From the NCBI GenBank assembly GCA_003116995.1, contig BDSL01000141.1, positions 1 through 64,000 of the forward strand: a DNA stretch of 64,000 bases, written 5' to 3'. The notes under the pieces were generated by a model that had not been told where the DNA came from, did no database searches, and saw only the letters and a list, made by a program, of their open reading frames with translations. Within the stretch, counting starts at the first letter, position 1; each line of letters starts with the position of its first letter. A program made the position numbers and the translations under genes. This document shows positions 22,032 to 32,180 of this stretch, piece after piece. Source of the stretch: Yamagishiella unicocca (lineage: Eukaryota; Chlorophyta; Chlorophyceae; Chlamydomonadales; Volvocaceae).

Positions 22032-23815
22032 GTGGCCGTCTGGGCCTGACTTTCTGCCCTGGCAAGCACATCGCCGCCCGGGATGGAACTCGCTATTGCC
22101 GGGACGTCAAGGCTGACCTGTCACGGCTTAGGCAGGTCCACGGTGTACACGTGGTCGTGTGCCTTCTGCCGGAGGCTGAGCTGAGGGTGAGCGTGGCTGC
22201 AGGGCGGAGGGGCAGGGGGAATCGGCGTGCGGTGGGGGCCACGTGGGGCAAGCGTGCAGGAAGGTCTTGTATATGTGACTAAGGGCTGATCCGCGCGAAA
22301 GCTCTTGTGCAGCACGCAATGCGCTGCCATGGACTCAACCTCTGAGCCCTGCACCTCGCACGCTGCTGCCTTGCCCTGCTGGTTGCAGTACCTCAAGGTC
22401 CGCGACTACTCAGCAGCAGTGGCGGCACACGGCATGGAGTACATACATCTGCCGATAATAGGTGCAGTATGGCTGGACTGTGTGCGTGCTGGTGCACGTA
22501 GCGGATTACGTGTCTGGAGGTGCGGCCGGAGTGTCCGCATGGGAGGGCCCCGCAATGGTTGCGCGGCTGCGCGTCGGCAGGGGACCCAACGCCAGCCTTC
22601 ACAGCACTGGCGGCCATTGATATAGCTCGCTGGGCCAGCGGGCACGCACTGACGCGGACCCGACCTACCTGACGGGACTACGGCACGGCTGTGCAGCTGG
22701 CCTGATGATGACGCCCAACCTGGGGATTGCGGCCGCTGCCCTCACCTGCATGACGTCCAGCCTGGGGATTGCGGCCGCTGCCCTCACCTGCATGACGCCC
22801 AACCTGGGGATTGCGGCCGCTGCCCTCACCTGCATGACGTCCAGCCTGGGGATTGCGGCCGCTGCCCTCACGTGCATGACGTCCAGCCTGGGGATTGCGG
22901 CCGCTGCCCTCACCTGCAGAAATGGCGGCACCAAGTGACACGCAGCAAGCCGTCGCGCTCGTCGAGGCGGTTGTACTGCACCTCCAGGCGGGCCGTACAG
23001 TCGTCATGCACTGCAAGTGAGCCGGCGGGGTTGTTGGGCAAGTCCCTCCGGGCCCTGCGCGCAGACACGTGGAAGTTCCCCCAGCAGTCCGCCTCGCCCT
23101 GGTAACATAAATGCCGGTACGATGCTTCCCAAGCCAACATATGGCTGCGGGCCAAGCAGGTACATGCACGGAACGGATAGCTGCAGCGCAGGTTTGCCGC
23201 GCCATGATACGGTAGAGTACCACCAACCGTGTGTGTGCATCGCACCATATGTCTCCCCCGCCCCTGTCGCAGAGGCGGTGTCGGCCGCGCAGGTTTGGTG
23301 GCGGCATGCGTGCTCATACGGCTGGGGGCGTGCTGCTCGGCGACGGAGGCTATCGCAACGGTGAGTGGGCCGCACAGTCGTGCCCGCCCAGTCGAAAGGT
23401 GTCGGCATCGGAACCGCCGAAGCTCACGTGCGGGTAGCCGTACTGCGTGCCGCGTGTGTGCATTCTCGAGTCGCCGTGGCGGTGGCGATGACGAGGGCAT
23501 GTGCGTACCAGGGAGGGCATTGCATGAAGGTTTTTCACGTAACCGTACTCGGCTGATGTTGTAGCTGTGTTGTCAGCCTGAAGCGGCGTTGACCGGGTTA
23601 TGGCGCTGTGAGACAGTGTGTTACCGGTATGTGCTTGCCTGGTGTTCCCGCCGCCGCAGATCCGACAGCACCGCCGGGGTGCCGTGGAAAGCAGGCGGCA
23701 GGAGGACTTCGTTGCGACGTACTGCAAGCTGCACGGGAGGACGCGCCAGGAGGACGGGCGGGTGGAGGGTGGAGGGAGCGCAAAGGACGCGGATCCACGT
23801 GCGGTGGGCACATAG
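22032..23815 (+). CDS. CDKN3/KAP-type protein phosphatase (5' exon not found)
   Basis: Cysteine-dependent phosphatase resembling cyclin-dependent kinase inhibitor 3 (KAP) and its bacterial relatives. Exons: 22032-22186 (GLTFCPGKH, then VHVVVCLLPEAELR), 22389-22461 (YLKVRDYSAAVAAHGMEYIH), 22920-23016 (ends in MHCK), 23273-23360 (GGVGRAGLVAACVL) and 23660-23815 (RRGAVESRRQEDFVATYC, then a polar tail to TAG). Phases match throughout. The active-site loop HCKGGVGRAG has the Cx5R signature, with an intron splitting the loop after the Cys. Ala in place of Ser/Thr after the Arg is, as I recall, common in bacterial members. The N-terminal 10-30 residues lie in an exon further left. The 22462-22919 intron holds a 42-bp minisatellite. 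Confidence 0.85.
22708..22917. repeat. 42-bp minisatellite ending at a splice acceptor
   Basis: Five tandem 42-bp units (22708, 22750, 22792, 22834, 22876) with two alternating variants, GCCCAACC and GTCCAGCC. Each ends in CCCTCACCTGC (one copy CCCTCACGTGC). The last is followed by AG, the acceptor of exon 22920-23016; in the other four the following bases are AT. The array is in frame and open, and encodes a 14-residue repeat if read. Confidence 0.95.
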
Positions 23816-25024
23816 GATACCCACGGTCGAAGGATCGAAGGCGGCTGAGCTCCAACTGCGTGTCTTGTCGCCCAAATTGTGGGGACGCGAATACGGCAAT
23901 CCGAAGGTCTTCTTCGAGCTGATGAGTGGCAGACATTGCAGTTGGCGTTAATGCATCATCATCAAGCAATGAGGGCCTTCTTCGAGCTGATGAGTGGCAG
24001 ACATTGCAGTTGGCGTTAATGCATCATCATCAAGCAATGAGCTAAGGGGATTGCAGAGGGGCTTCTCTAGGGAATTCGCACAGCGTAGGATTCCATAGCA
24101 CTAGGGGTTGGGCGCCACGCTGCTTGTAAGGACACCAGCGGACGTTATGGGCCCCGGCGGTGGTTGCCCGTTGTGGCATTGCCATAGCGTGTGCGCGCGT
24201 AAGGGCCGCTGCATGGCTGGCAGTGCATGCAGCACATGATCCTAGCGCCACGTGTAGATCACAGTGGGAATTGCACCACCTGAGCGCGACGCAGCTGATG
24301 ACCCTGCTAAAGCTTTGGTTTTTGGCCGGAGAGGGCGTTACCAGGTTCAATCCCCTCCGTCCTTCTGAGTGGAAGGTTTCACTCGGCAGCCTTGAGATAC
24401 AGGCCAAGGCTACACCCGGGCCGATTCGGGTCCTATCACGGGGCTCTAGAACGCTCAAAAACGCACGTAAATACTGACCATAATCCTTCCGGACCCCCGG
24501 GTCGCAAGTGACCGACGCACACGCATGCGAATCTGCCACGCGTGGAAGCTGCGGGGCATCCAGTCGTCATCTTGTCACTGGACGCCGACCGTTTGGCTGG
24601 CTTGCGTTCGCACCCAGGTCCCCTCGTCACACCACAAGCATAAATGTGCCACAAAACGCGATATGCAGACGTGGGCATGGATGATGAATGCATTCCCTGC
24701 AACAAAGCTGGAAAAGTATGCCTGGGTTGCAACACAGTTGGGTCGCAGAGCGGTATGCAGCAAGGAGATAGGCAAGGAATGATGGTTCCACACCTCAAAC
24801 AATGATAAGTTTTAGTAACATCTGTTGATCTGGAGTCCGGACCTCTTGTATGCCCCATTGCTGAATAGTACGGCAAAAAGCGACTACACCGTTAAAAATT
24901 TGGCGAAGACGTTTGCACAGTTCCAGCGCGGCCTTACCCGTCTACTCTTAGTTGTCTGGGTTAACAGTCTCATACATTAGGCTAGTCCCAGTGGCAATAG
25001 CGGCGTAGGAGGCTTGCGCCGAGA
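23816..25024. other. Intergenic region
   Basis: About 1.2 kb between the phosphatase stop and the TCAIM-like start. Apart from the 65-bp duplication I see no repeat or gene. The open frames (for example minus 24042-24539) show no family resemblance and no splice-consistent extension. Confidence 0.5.
23909..24041. repeat. Tandem duplication of 65 bp
   Basis: Two identical 65-bp copies, 23909-23973 and 23977-24041, starting CTTCTTCGAGCTGATGAG and ending ATCATCATCAAGCAATGAG, separated by 3 bp. They lie just downstream of the phosphatase stop codon, probably in its 3' UTR. Confidence 0.95.
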
Positions 25025-28000
25025 ATGTCCCTATCAAATGATACTAGGCGGCTCATTAGGCAGATTATTAGGCAGGTGCACCCTGACTTGTTTGCTGCGA
25101 ATCCCTATGAGCGACAGTGCAACTCCGACTCGTTGCAGGTGCGGGTTTGAATGTAATTGGGGGTCTTAAGGGCTGCAACCCTGGACGGGAGCCCTCCTTG
25201 GCCGATGCGTACTATAAAGTCATGTACCAAAAAGTTTAGACATTGGCGGCTCCTTTTGGGTGTGCAGGTTTTGAACGCCTACGTTGATGACCTCGCCAAA
25301 GGGCTGACCCCGCCTCCCGCGCGGCTCGAGTTCTATGTCCGCGAGGCCGGTGCCCTTATGAAAAGGGAGGCTGAGCTTCCAGATACGGGGAGCTTGGCAC
25401 CGCTCTTCTACGCATTTGGACTTATTACCGCGGAGGAGCTCCAGGCTTCCGACCCATACGCGACAGTGCAGGATACCAACTTTCTCTCGTGGCTCCAGGA
25501 GACTGTACACGAAGCCGTTCGCACAGCAGAACAGCATGAACTTCTTAAATGGCGCATTAGGAAATACCGCGACACGCTGCAGGAGAAATTCTCTCTGACG
25601 GCCGTGCAGGTGTGACGACACGTTGCGCTCTCTTCCCGAAATGTGTATTGGCGACGTTGCTCCAGGCCTTACCACCACTCATTCGGAGCCTAACCTGTGC
25701 CCTTGCCCAACGCACGCCCTGGGCAGGTGGGCGCTGAGTATGCGGTCAGCCTTAGTGAGCAGGAGCGGCAGGTAGAGGCCCTCACTACCCTTGAGTACGG
25801 CCTCAGCAGCCTCTACCAGGAGGGCATGGCATTTGAGGGGCTCAGCATTCAGCTATATCACCCTGATATGTGCCCCGTGGAGTCGTACGCTTACATGGAC
25901 GAGCACGGGGAGTACCAGATGCAGACCAGCTACATGAAGAGCTACATTGCCGACGATGGCACAGTGCACCTTGTGGCGGATAGCACCACAATCCGCGAGC
26001 AGATCAAAGCGCTGGATCTGGATCGCGCCCGCATGCTGGCGTTCGTTGCTGACTTTTGGCTGGGGCGTGTCAAGGAGCTGACGCCTGCCATCCAGGCGCT
26101 GCTGGGCGTCAAGGCGGTGTGGTGCGATACCAAGACCGAGCAGAACTCCCAGAAGTTCGTGATCTGGGCCGGCTATCTGCTTGAGAAGCGGTGCGTGGGA
26201 TTGGATACATGCGCCTCATGGTTGATGTGTGCAGGGAGCGAGGGGTGGGGTCCTCCACAGGGGTGTTTCTGTTCCTCCTAAGGGGATCTAATAAGTATTG
26301 AAGATACCGGAGGGATGTGATCAGACACGGCCATGCATGTCGGCTGACGATTTAGAGTGCTTTGACAGCAGTCGTGCAGCAGACGCATCTGTTTTTGTTT
26401 CCGTACCATTATATCACTATCAGTCGATATAGGACAAGTGAGGTTTGGTCACAATCAAGGTATGGCATGTTGTGAAAGGCATCAAGGCCGGGGCATGCCG
26501 GCTTTCCATCGCATTCTGTATTAGGAACCTGTGTTAGTAGGGAGTCATGCGCATAGGGTAATCAGGCTGAAACCATATTGCTTGCAGGGACGACATCCTT
26601 CGAAACCTGCGCGAGCGCACCTTCGCATTTTCGCTCATCGTACACTCGGAGTCGGATGGGCCACTCATCAACTTCCACACGTCCAGTCCAATCCTGAACG
26701 TGCGGACGGACTGCCCGCCGCAGCACCTGATTGAATTCCTCGTTTCAGAGACGGGTATTGCGGCGAGTGAGGCTGCAACGGAGGTGCAGAGCAGCAGGTG
26801 CGAGGGGCTGGATGTGTTTGTCGGTCGGGTTTGCGGTAATTGAACAAGCACGACGACGCTCTGCTCAACCTGCCAGGCGCGGCAAAAGGGAAGCGTTTCG
26901 GAGCTCGGGTGAATTGGAAACTGTGTGCTAGCTATGTACAGTCAGCCCCTGCTTGGCGGTGTCTGCATGGACGCTAAAGTGTTATGGACCAGCGCGCTGG
27001 GTGATACTGGAGAGTGAGCCAACGGCAAGTAATGCGACACGGATACTTCTTAGGACTGCAGATGTCCTGCGGTTGCTGTGCGTACAACTTTTCAACGAAG
27101 AAAGGTTCTCGGTGCATGCTGGCCAGTCAGTGCCCTTCGTCTCCTATCAGTTGTTGTTGCAAATATCGTTGTCGCACGTGTGGGTGTTCCTATTCGCGAC
27201 GCGTTCAGGGAGCGAGAGGAGGCCCTCCTGGAGAAGGTGCGCAAGGCCTTCGGCCTCAAATGCATCATCAAAATTTGCATGAACGACAAGGTGCTGGAGG
27301 GAGCGCAGCGGCTGCTGGAGCACGCGGATCTCATCAAAACCAATGTCAACCTAAAAGGTGCATCGATAGCGCTAGACGACTGCTACGAGGTACGGTTCGC
27401 CTATGGGGAGGGCGGGTGCTCTAGATGCTGCTAATTGCAAAGCGCTGGTGTGTCATGGCCCGCAACGATGATATGCATGTGCCGAATCTTGTATCGTGGG
27501 TCCCGAGACAGAATCCGGCCCATTGTTAGGCTAGTGGGGTCCCCATGGATTATTGCTTCGTACCGAGAGGGAGGAGGGCGTGGGGTGGGCTTTACATCGG
27601 GAAAGCGCCTCCGGGTGCTGTGTCTGACGGCGCCGCGGGTGCACAGCAAGTCATCCTGCATGTAGATCAACATGTCTCTCCCCCGCCGTGCTCATGTGCA
27701 GCTGTGGGACTCTGGATTCATTTCGGTGCCCTACAACTTCAAAATAAACGAGCTGCCGTCCAAAATTAGGCTGTTGCAGTCTGGTCAGCGGTTGACGGAC
27801 GCGTCGTCCAATGGCGCCTCATCGTCGGCCAGCTTGGTAGCGCGGGCGGCGCCAGTGGAGTCGCACGGTGGCGTTGGCCCGCTGAGCAGTGGCCCGTGCA
27901 CGCGGGTTAGCAGCGCTGCGCCGCGGAAAGTCCCCCACGTGCACGCCGGCGTAGCTTCGTCGCGACGCTGCGTCGGTGGCCATATTGTTGCCGTACATGC

Positions 28001-28070
28001 GCTCGCCGCAGCTGCCAGAAAGACTGGCCGCGGAGCGGTTCGCGCTGCGTCGCAGCGGCTAGTGCTGTGA
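25025..28070 (+). CDS. TCAIM-like protein with DUF4460 and DUF4461, 585 aa
   Basis: Resembles T-cell activation inhibitor, mitochondrial (TCAIM), known in animals as a mitochondrial protein and found across eukaryotes; its biochemical role is unclear. Exons: 25025-25138, 25268-25609, 25727-26190, 26588-26797, 27131-27389, 27702-28070. The phases are consistent (1,758 nt). The DUF4460 part is a J-domain-like start: RRLIRQIIRQVHPDLF, with HPD at residues 19-21. The DUF4461 part contains FLSWLQETVHEA, then VKAVWCDTKTEQ and a final LWDSGFISVPYNFKI segment that matches the family's terminal strand. A further 100-residue Ala/Arg/Ser-rich tail follows and looks unconserved. The ATG at 25025 may not be the true start if a targeting peptide lies in an upstream exon. 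Confidence 0.85.
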
Positions 28071-28468
28071 GGAACGCATGCTGCCTGGGTTGGCGTTCGC
28101 GGAGTGTGAGAGCGAGAGATGAGTGTGTGTGTGGCTATTTGCGTGTTTCTGTCGTTACTGTACGATATATTGTGAACGTGTGAACATGCTCCTGTGTTTG
28201 TGTGCCTGCTGCATGCAGCGTTATTCCAGCGTGCATTGGACTGGCCGACACCTGTACCTAGTTATACTACTTCTCACGGTAACAGTTACATGTGTCCTCG
28301 CTGCTCCGCGAAGCTAATTGACGTGAGTGTGGTGTAGACCGCCTTAATCCCTATGCACTCGAAAGAGGCGTCTGCGTCATCATCATTGGCATGCGGCGTC
28401 ATCAGGACGTGCGCCAGTTGGTCGCTATATATCGCAACCACACCTCTAGCCTAGGGTTGGATAGGCTA

Positions 28469-28473
28469 TTACA
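28469..28473 (-). promoter_or_regulatory. TGTAA polyadenylation motif of LC8-like gene
   Basis: Minus-strand TGTAA 226 nt beyond the LC8 stop. Together with the site at 28618 it implies about 150 nt of overlap between the two convergent transcripts. Confidence 0.45.
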
Positions 28474-28617
28474 AATGGATCCAAGTGGACCCGCTTGGTA
28501 AGATATGTCTGGCAGAGAGGGCTCGTGCAACCGCGCTGGTGCATCGCGGCGGGTTGGCGTTCATTGCGCTCATGGCGCTGTCGCGTATAGACTAGAAATC
28601 CGGTTGTGACCCGGCAG

Positions 28618-28622
28618 TGTAA
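28618..28622 (+). promoter_or_regulatory. TGTAA polyadenylation motif of TCAIM-like gene
   Basis: First plus-strand TGTAA after the stop at 28070 (548 nt). It lies inside the presumed 3' UTR of the opposing LC8 gene. Confidence 0.45.
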
Positions 28623-28698
28623 TTTGCCGTTCTGGCACATTAGGGCCGAGGTTGCCAGGGCTGAGCAACTGTCGATGGCAGTGCTACTGATGGCCGCT

Positions 28699-29457
28699 TT
28701 ACTCCGCCCCGGGTGTGAAGGGCGTATCCTTCGACTTCCACAAGATCACGTGGTACGTGTCCACCTGCATCGGCAGTAGCAGGAGGGAATGAGAGGAATC
28801 CAGCGCACGGTGTGTCCAGCTGCTAGGCACGGCATGCCCGGGCCGAACGTGGGATCACGATGTCCACGAGGCGGTAGTACACACGTGCAGGTGGAGACGC
28901 TATGATGCTGTGATTTCTGCTATCCTATAGAGGTGTCTTCCCATTTAACTACACGTGTAAGTTGCAACCCCTCGTAGTCTGGTGTTGACCTGTGTTGACA
29001 TACCTTCATATGGATAAATTGCCGGGTTTCGTGGCTCACGGCACCTATGATAGCAGCAGCCGTCCCGTAAGATGTTACGAAGAGCATTATGGCAGCAACA
29101 GAAGGGTATTAGGGTAGCAACACAGGGACAGACATATGAATGTCAAGGTTCCACCTCCTGCCTTCCCGCGCCCCCGTTTACACCCCGTTGCTTACTCGCA
29201 AAGCTCTTGCCCACGATACAGTGGTACACGCCCTCCGTTGCCTTGCCGCTCCCCGGATATTTCTTGTCATACTCGTGCTTAATATAGAAGGCGATATCTT
29301 TCAATTGTCGGTACTTGTCGACCGCGACAAGCGCTATTTGCACCGCGTCCTGTTCAAAGCTCTCCGGCATGTACGATGTCACGATCTTATAGTAGTGTTG
29401 CTTCTGCAGCTGGTATCCCTGCTGCTCCTGTGGCTCGTCGCCGCCCAGCTGTGCCAT
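28699..29457 (-). CDS. LC8-family dynein light chain, divergent, 122 aa
   Basis: LC8 proteins are dimeric hub subunits of dynein and other complexes that bind short linear motifs in a groove. Exons: 29196-29457, 29004-29044, 28699-28764; phase 1 then 0, sum 369 nt. Recognisable segments are MPESFEQDAVQIALVAVDKY, KDIAFYIKHEYDKKY, HCIVGKSFA, SAVSHETRQFIHMK and VDTYHVILWKSK. Compared with canonical LC8 (about 90 residues) it has a 25-residue N-terminal extension, about eight extra residues (PGSGKATEGVY) just before HCIVGK where LC8 has NPTW, and a last strand ending in a short polar tail (DTPFTPGAE) rather than LLFKSG. It is therefore a paralogue rather than the standard LC8. It is divergent from the next gene over 341 bp. 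Confidence 0.88.
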
Positions 29458-29798
29458 GGCTCCGAGCCGGGGCTCAAAGTTCTATCACTATTTAAGTCTA
29501 GTGAATGTATCTGTCAAGTGCTAGAGCGCAGGCCACCGGATAGAGTCAACGCCGGTATGCATCGAGGCGTCGACGCAGCGTAGAATACAATGTTACGAGG
29601 CTTCCTTTAGTACGCAACAGGTTTACAGCAATTATGTAAAGAGTGTGGGAGATTCGACACACAGCTGTGAACCTGCATACAATGCAGTCTGTAAAAACGC
29701 ACAACCCCGTACGGCATGAGGCTATGTCGCCTGCCTTCTTGTTGTTATAGATCTAGGCAATTGATTTCCGCTTTTTGCGTTGTAAAGTGATAAACAAA

Positions 29799-30855
29799 AT
29801 GGCTTCCAAGTCAAATACCCTGCCCCTTGTTTTAGCGAGGTTCTTAATTGCAGCCCCCTTCCTCGTCAGCTGCGCCACAACGTTTACGCTCTTAAGCAAA
29901 GAAGTTGCGGTGGTCTACGAACAACAGCGGCCCCTAATGCTGGCCATCGCAGAGCTGGGTAAAGAGGTGCCGGAGGTGCGCCACAACGCACACACGTGCT
30001 GGTTGGGGCCGCAGCAACCGGTCGGCATACCTACACCTGCATGCCTTCAATCAGATATGCCACGTCGCACACAACGGTACAAGAACAACACACCAACGTG
30101 TCCTAGCCGCTGCTACAGGCTGCTACCAACACGTCCCTTACCCCACCTGGCCCTGCTTAGGAAAAGCTGGCAGTACTTTCGGCCGTTATGCAGGGCATGG
30201 GGGGCTTCCTTATGGTCTTCAATCACAAATTCGGCGGTCTACTCCTGGTAAGCCGACCTGCTGCCACGGCCACTAGCCCGCCCCCTGGCGCCTTGGCCTT
30301 TGGTTATACCTTTATTGAAGATAGCGGCACTCCAACAATCACGCAGATGCTCTATCTCCTGCCGGTCACGGTCCTCACCCACCAATTTTGGAAGGAGGAT
30401 CCGAACAGCCTGCAAGCGCAACTGGAAGTGCTAGCGAAGTTCCTGAAGGCAAGTGTTTCGCTTGGGAGCACGGCCCGCCATTGCCATAGCCCAAGCCTTT
30501 GCATTGGGGCGCCGGGGCCACTCGCCGAGGGCGCGGAGCGAGCACCCTATACTCGATAGGGTCAGAACTGTAGACAGAATGGTACATGAGAACATCATCA
30601 TGCTGGGGGGTGTTTCTGGTGTGCGTCCTAAGCACAACCAGGCACAACACTCTAATGTATAATACTTTCTCCACGGAACCTGATCCAGTGAGGTGTCTTT
30701 GCCTACTCCGAGCAACATGCATCCGCACTCTCCTTCTCTTCCGTAACTCAACGCCCTGTGCACAGAACGTCGCCGTCATGGGTGGCATTGCGATGTTCAT
30801 GGCTACAACAGACGAAGTTCCGCTCAAGGTCAAGCGCCAGCCAATCATCGCCTGA
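29799..30855 (+). CDS. HR-lesion-inducing/DoxX-like small membrane protein
   Basis: Resembles the plant HR-like lesion-inducing family (DoxX-like four-helix membrane proteins). Exons: 29799-29975 (LPLVLARFLIAAPFLVSC, a first membrane segment), 30161-30448 (GMGGFLMVFNHKFGGLLL, then ITQMLYLLPVTVLTHQFW) and 30766-30855 (NVAVMGGIAMFMATTD, final helix, basic tail). Phases are 0 at both introns; predicted 184 residues. The second intron has donor AAG|GCAAGT, so it is GC-AG. In exon 2 about 27 residues (VSRPAATATS and following) have no counterpart in the family and start at a GTAAGC, so an unrecognised short intron may sit at 30248 to about 30320. I could not find an in-phase acceptor. Confidence 0.75.
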
Positions 30856-32180
30856 TTAAAAACACGCAAGGGGCCCTACGAGAGGGCATCACATCCGCTT
30901 ACCGTAACTAGCCTTTCTTACGGGGCGTTCGTGGTGCCTATGTACGGAACTAAGGATGTGCCGCCGGGAAGGTGCTAGTGTTCCTTACAGACCAATAACA
31001 GGATACAGGGAAATCCAGCTTGGTTTCGCGGACTTATTTGGCATAGCCGTTAGCATCGGCATAAGTTGCGCGTAAGTCCGCCCTTTTGTAACCCCACCCA
31101 AGATCATCATCAAGAGGTCCCTTATATGACTCGTGATGGATGCCTTGATGCCCTCGAGGTGCACACGAGGACAAAGTTGGCAGCTGCTATTCGATCGTTG
31201 TGTCCGCCACAGGATTGGAGCTTCACAGGTTGCGGGTAATGACAGGGCAGTGCAGACATGCCCATGGCCCAGTTGATCAGCCCGAGGTCTGCCGTGCTAC
31301 GGGGAATCCAGGGGAATGAAATTGTATCATGAACCAGCAGAAGCTTCCGCGACTTCAATCGGGGGGTAACGGCCAGCAATCGGTCCGGCGAAACTAGCAA
31401 AATTGTGCCGTATTATGCATCATCGCACCTGTATACCGTCATGTGCGTGTCCTAGGGCGTCCTGGTGTGCATGTTTGTCTTGGTCGCAAAATCTCACGTA
31501 TTGACGAGCCCCTAAACGGCCCCGGACACTGCCTCTAACCAGGTGCGTAGGAGAGGGAGCAGGGATGGACGCCGACACTGTGTAGTAGACGCCTCCCTCT
31601 TACCGGTACAAAGAAACTCTTACCGTTATACTATGGTGAACTTAGCGGCATCCGCCATGTGCCTGCTCCGCATTGGGCTGAATAGACTGCGGCAGGCTTC
31701 GGCAGCTTCGGCGATGCGTAATCCGCACCAGCAGCGTGCTTGGCTGTAATCCTTGCTTCCGGCTTTCCTACCTACTGCAATGCCTCAACAGTTAAATTTA
31801 AGTTCGGCTTGAGGATATTATGGATACTGGTATACCGGTAGTGGAATTGCTTGTCATTCAGGCTGTCCTGGGCTGTCAATAAGCCCAGATTTGCAAAGTT
31901 GCAACCACCTAGATTGCTATAATGGCCAGTTCACATGGCGGGATTTAATGCGGTGGGATCGCGGCAAATTAAAAATAATGAATGTTCGGCGGTGTGCTTG
32001 GGGCGGTGCGTGTTTAGACTTTAGGCTAAAAACATACGCTCGTCCAGTTAGCCCATTGCGCAATTGGCGGGAGTAACGCACCATCATTGCGCCCGTTAAG
32101 CGATCAAGCGTTCATACGCATTACGTTCTTTGAAATCCTTGACGTGAGGCGTCCCTTTGTGACGAGAGCTGGCCCTTAAA
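30856..32180. other. Intergenic region, AT-richer
   Basis: About 1.3 kb with no supportable gene, repeat or RNA. It separates the membrane-protein gene from the BTB-type gene and presumably holds the promoter of the latter. Confidence 0.5.

Noticed and set aside
22665..22938. Small proteins made of 14-residue repeats
   Set aside because: Product of the 42-bp minisatellite within a phosphatase intron.
24305..24375. Possible tRNA because of GGTTCAATCCC
   Set aside because: The flanks do not form a T-arm stem, and no acceptor or anticodon stem can be drawn.
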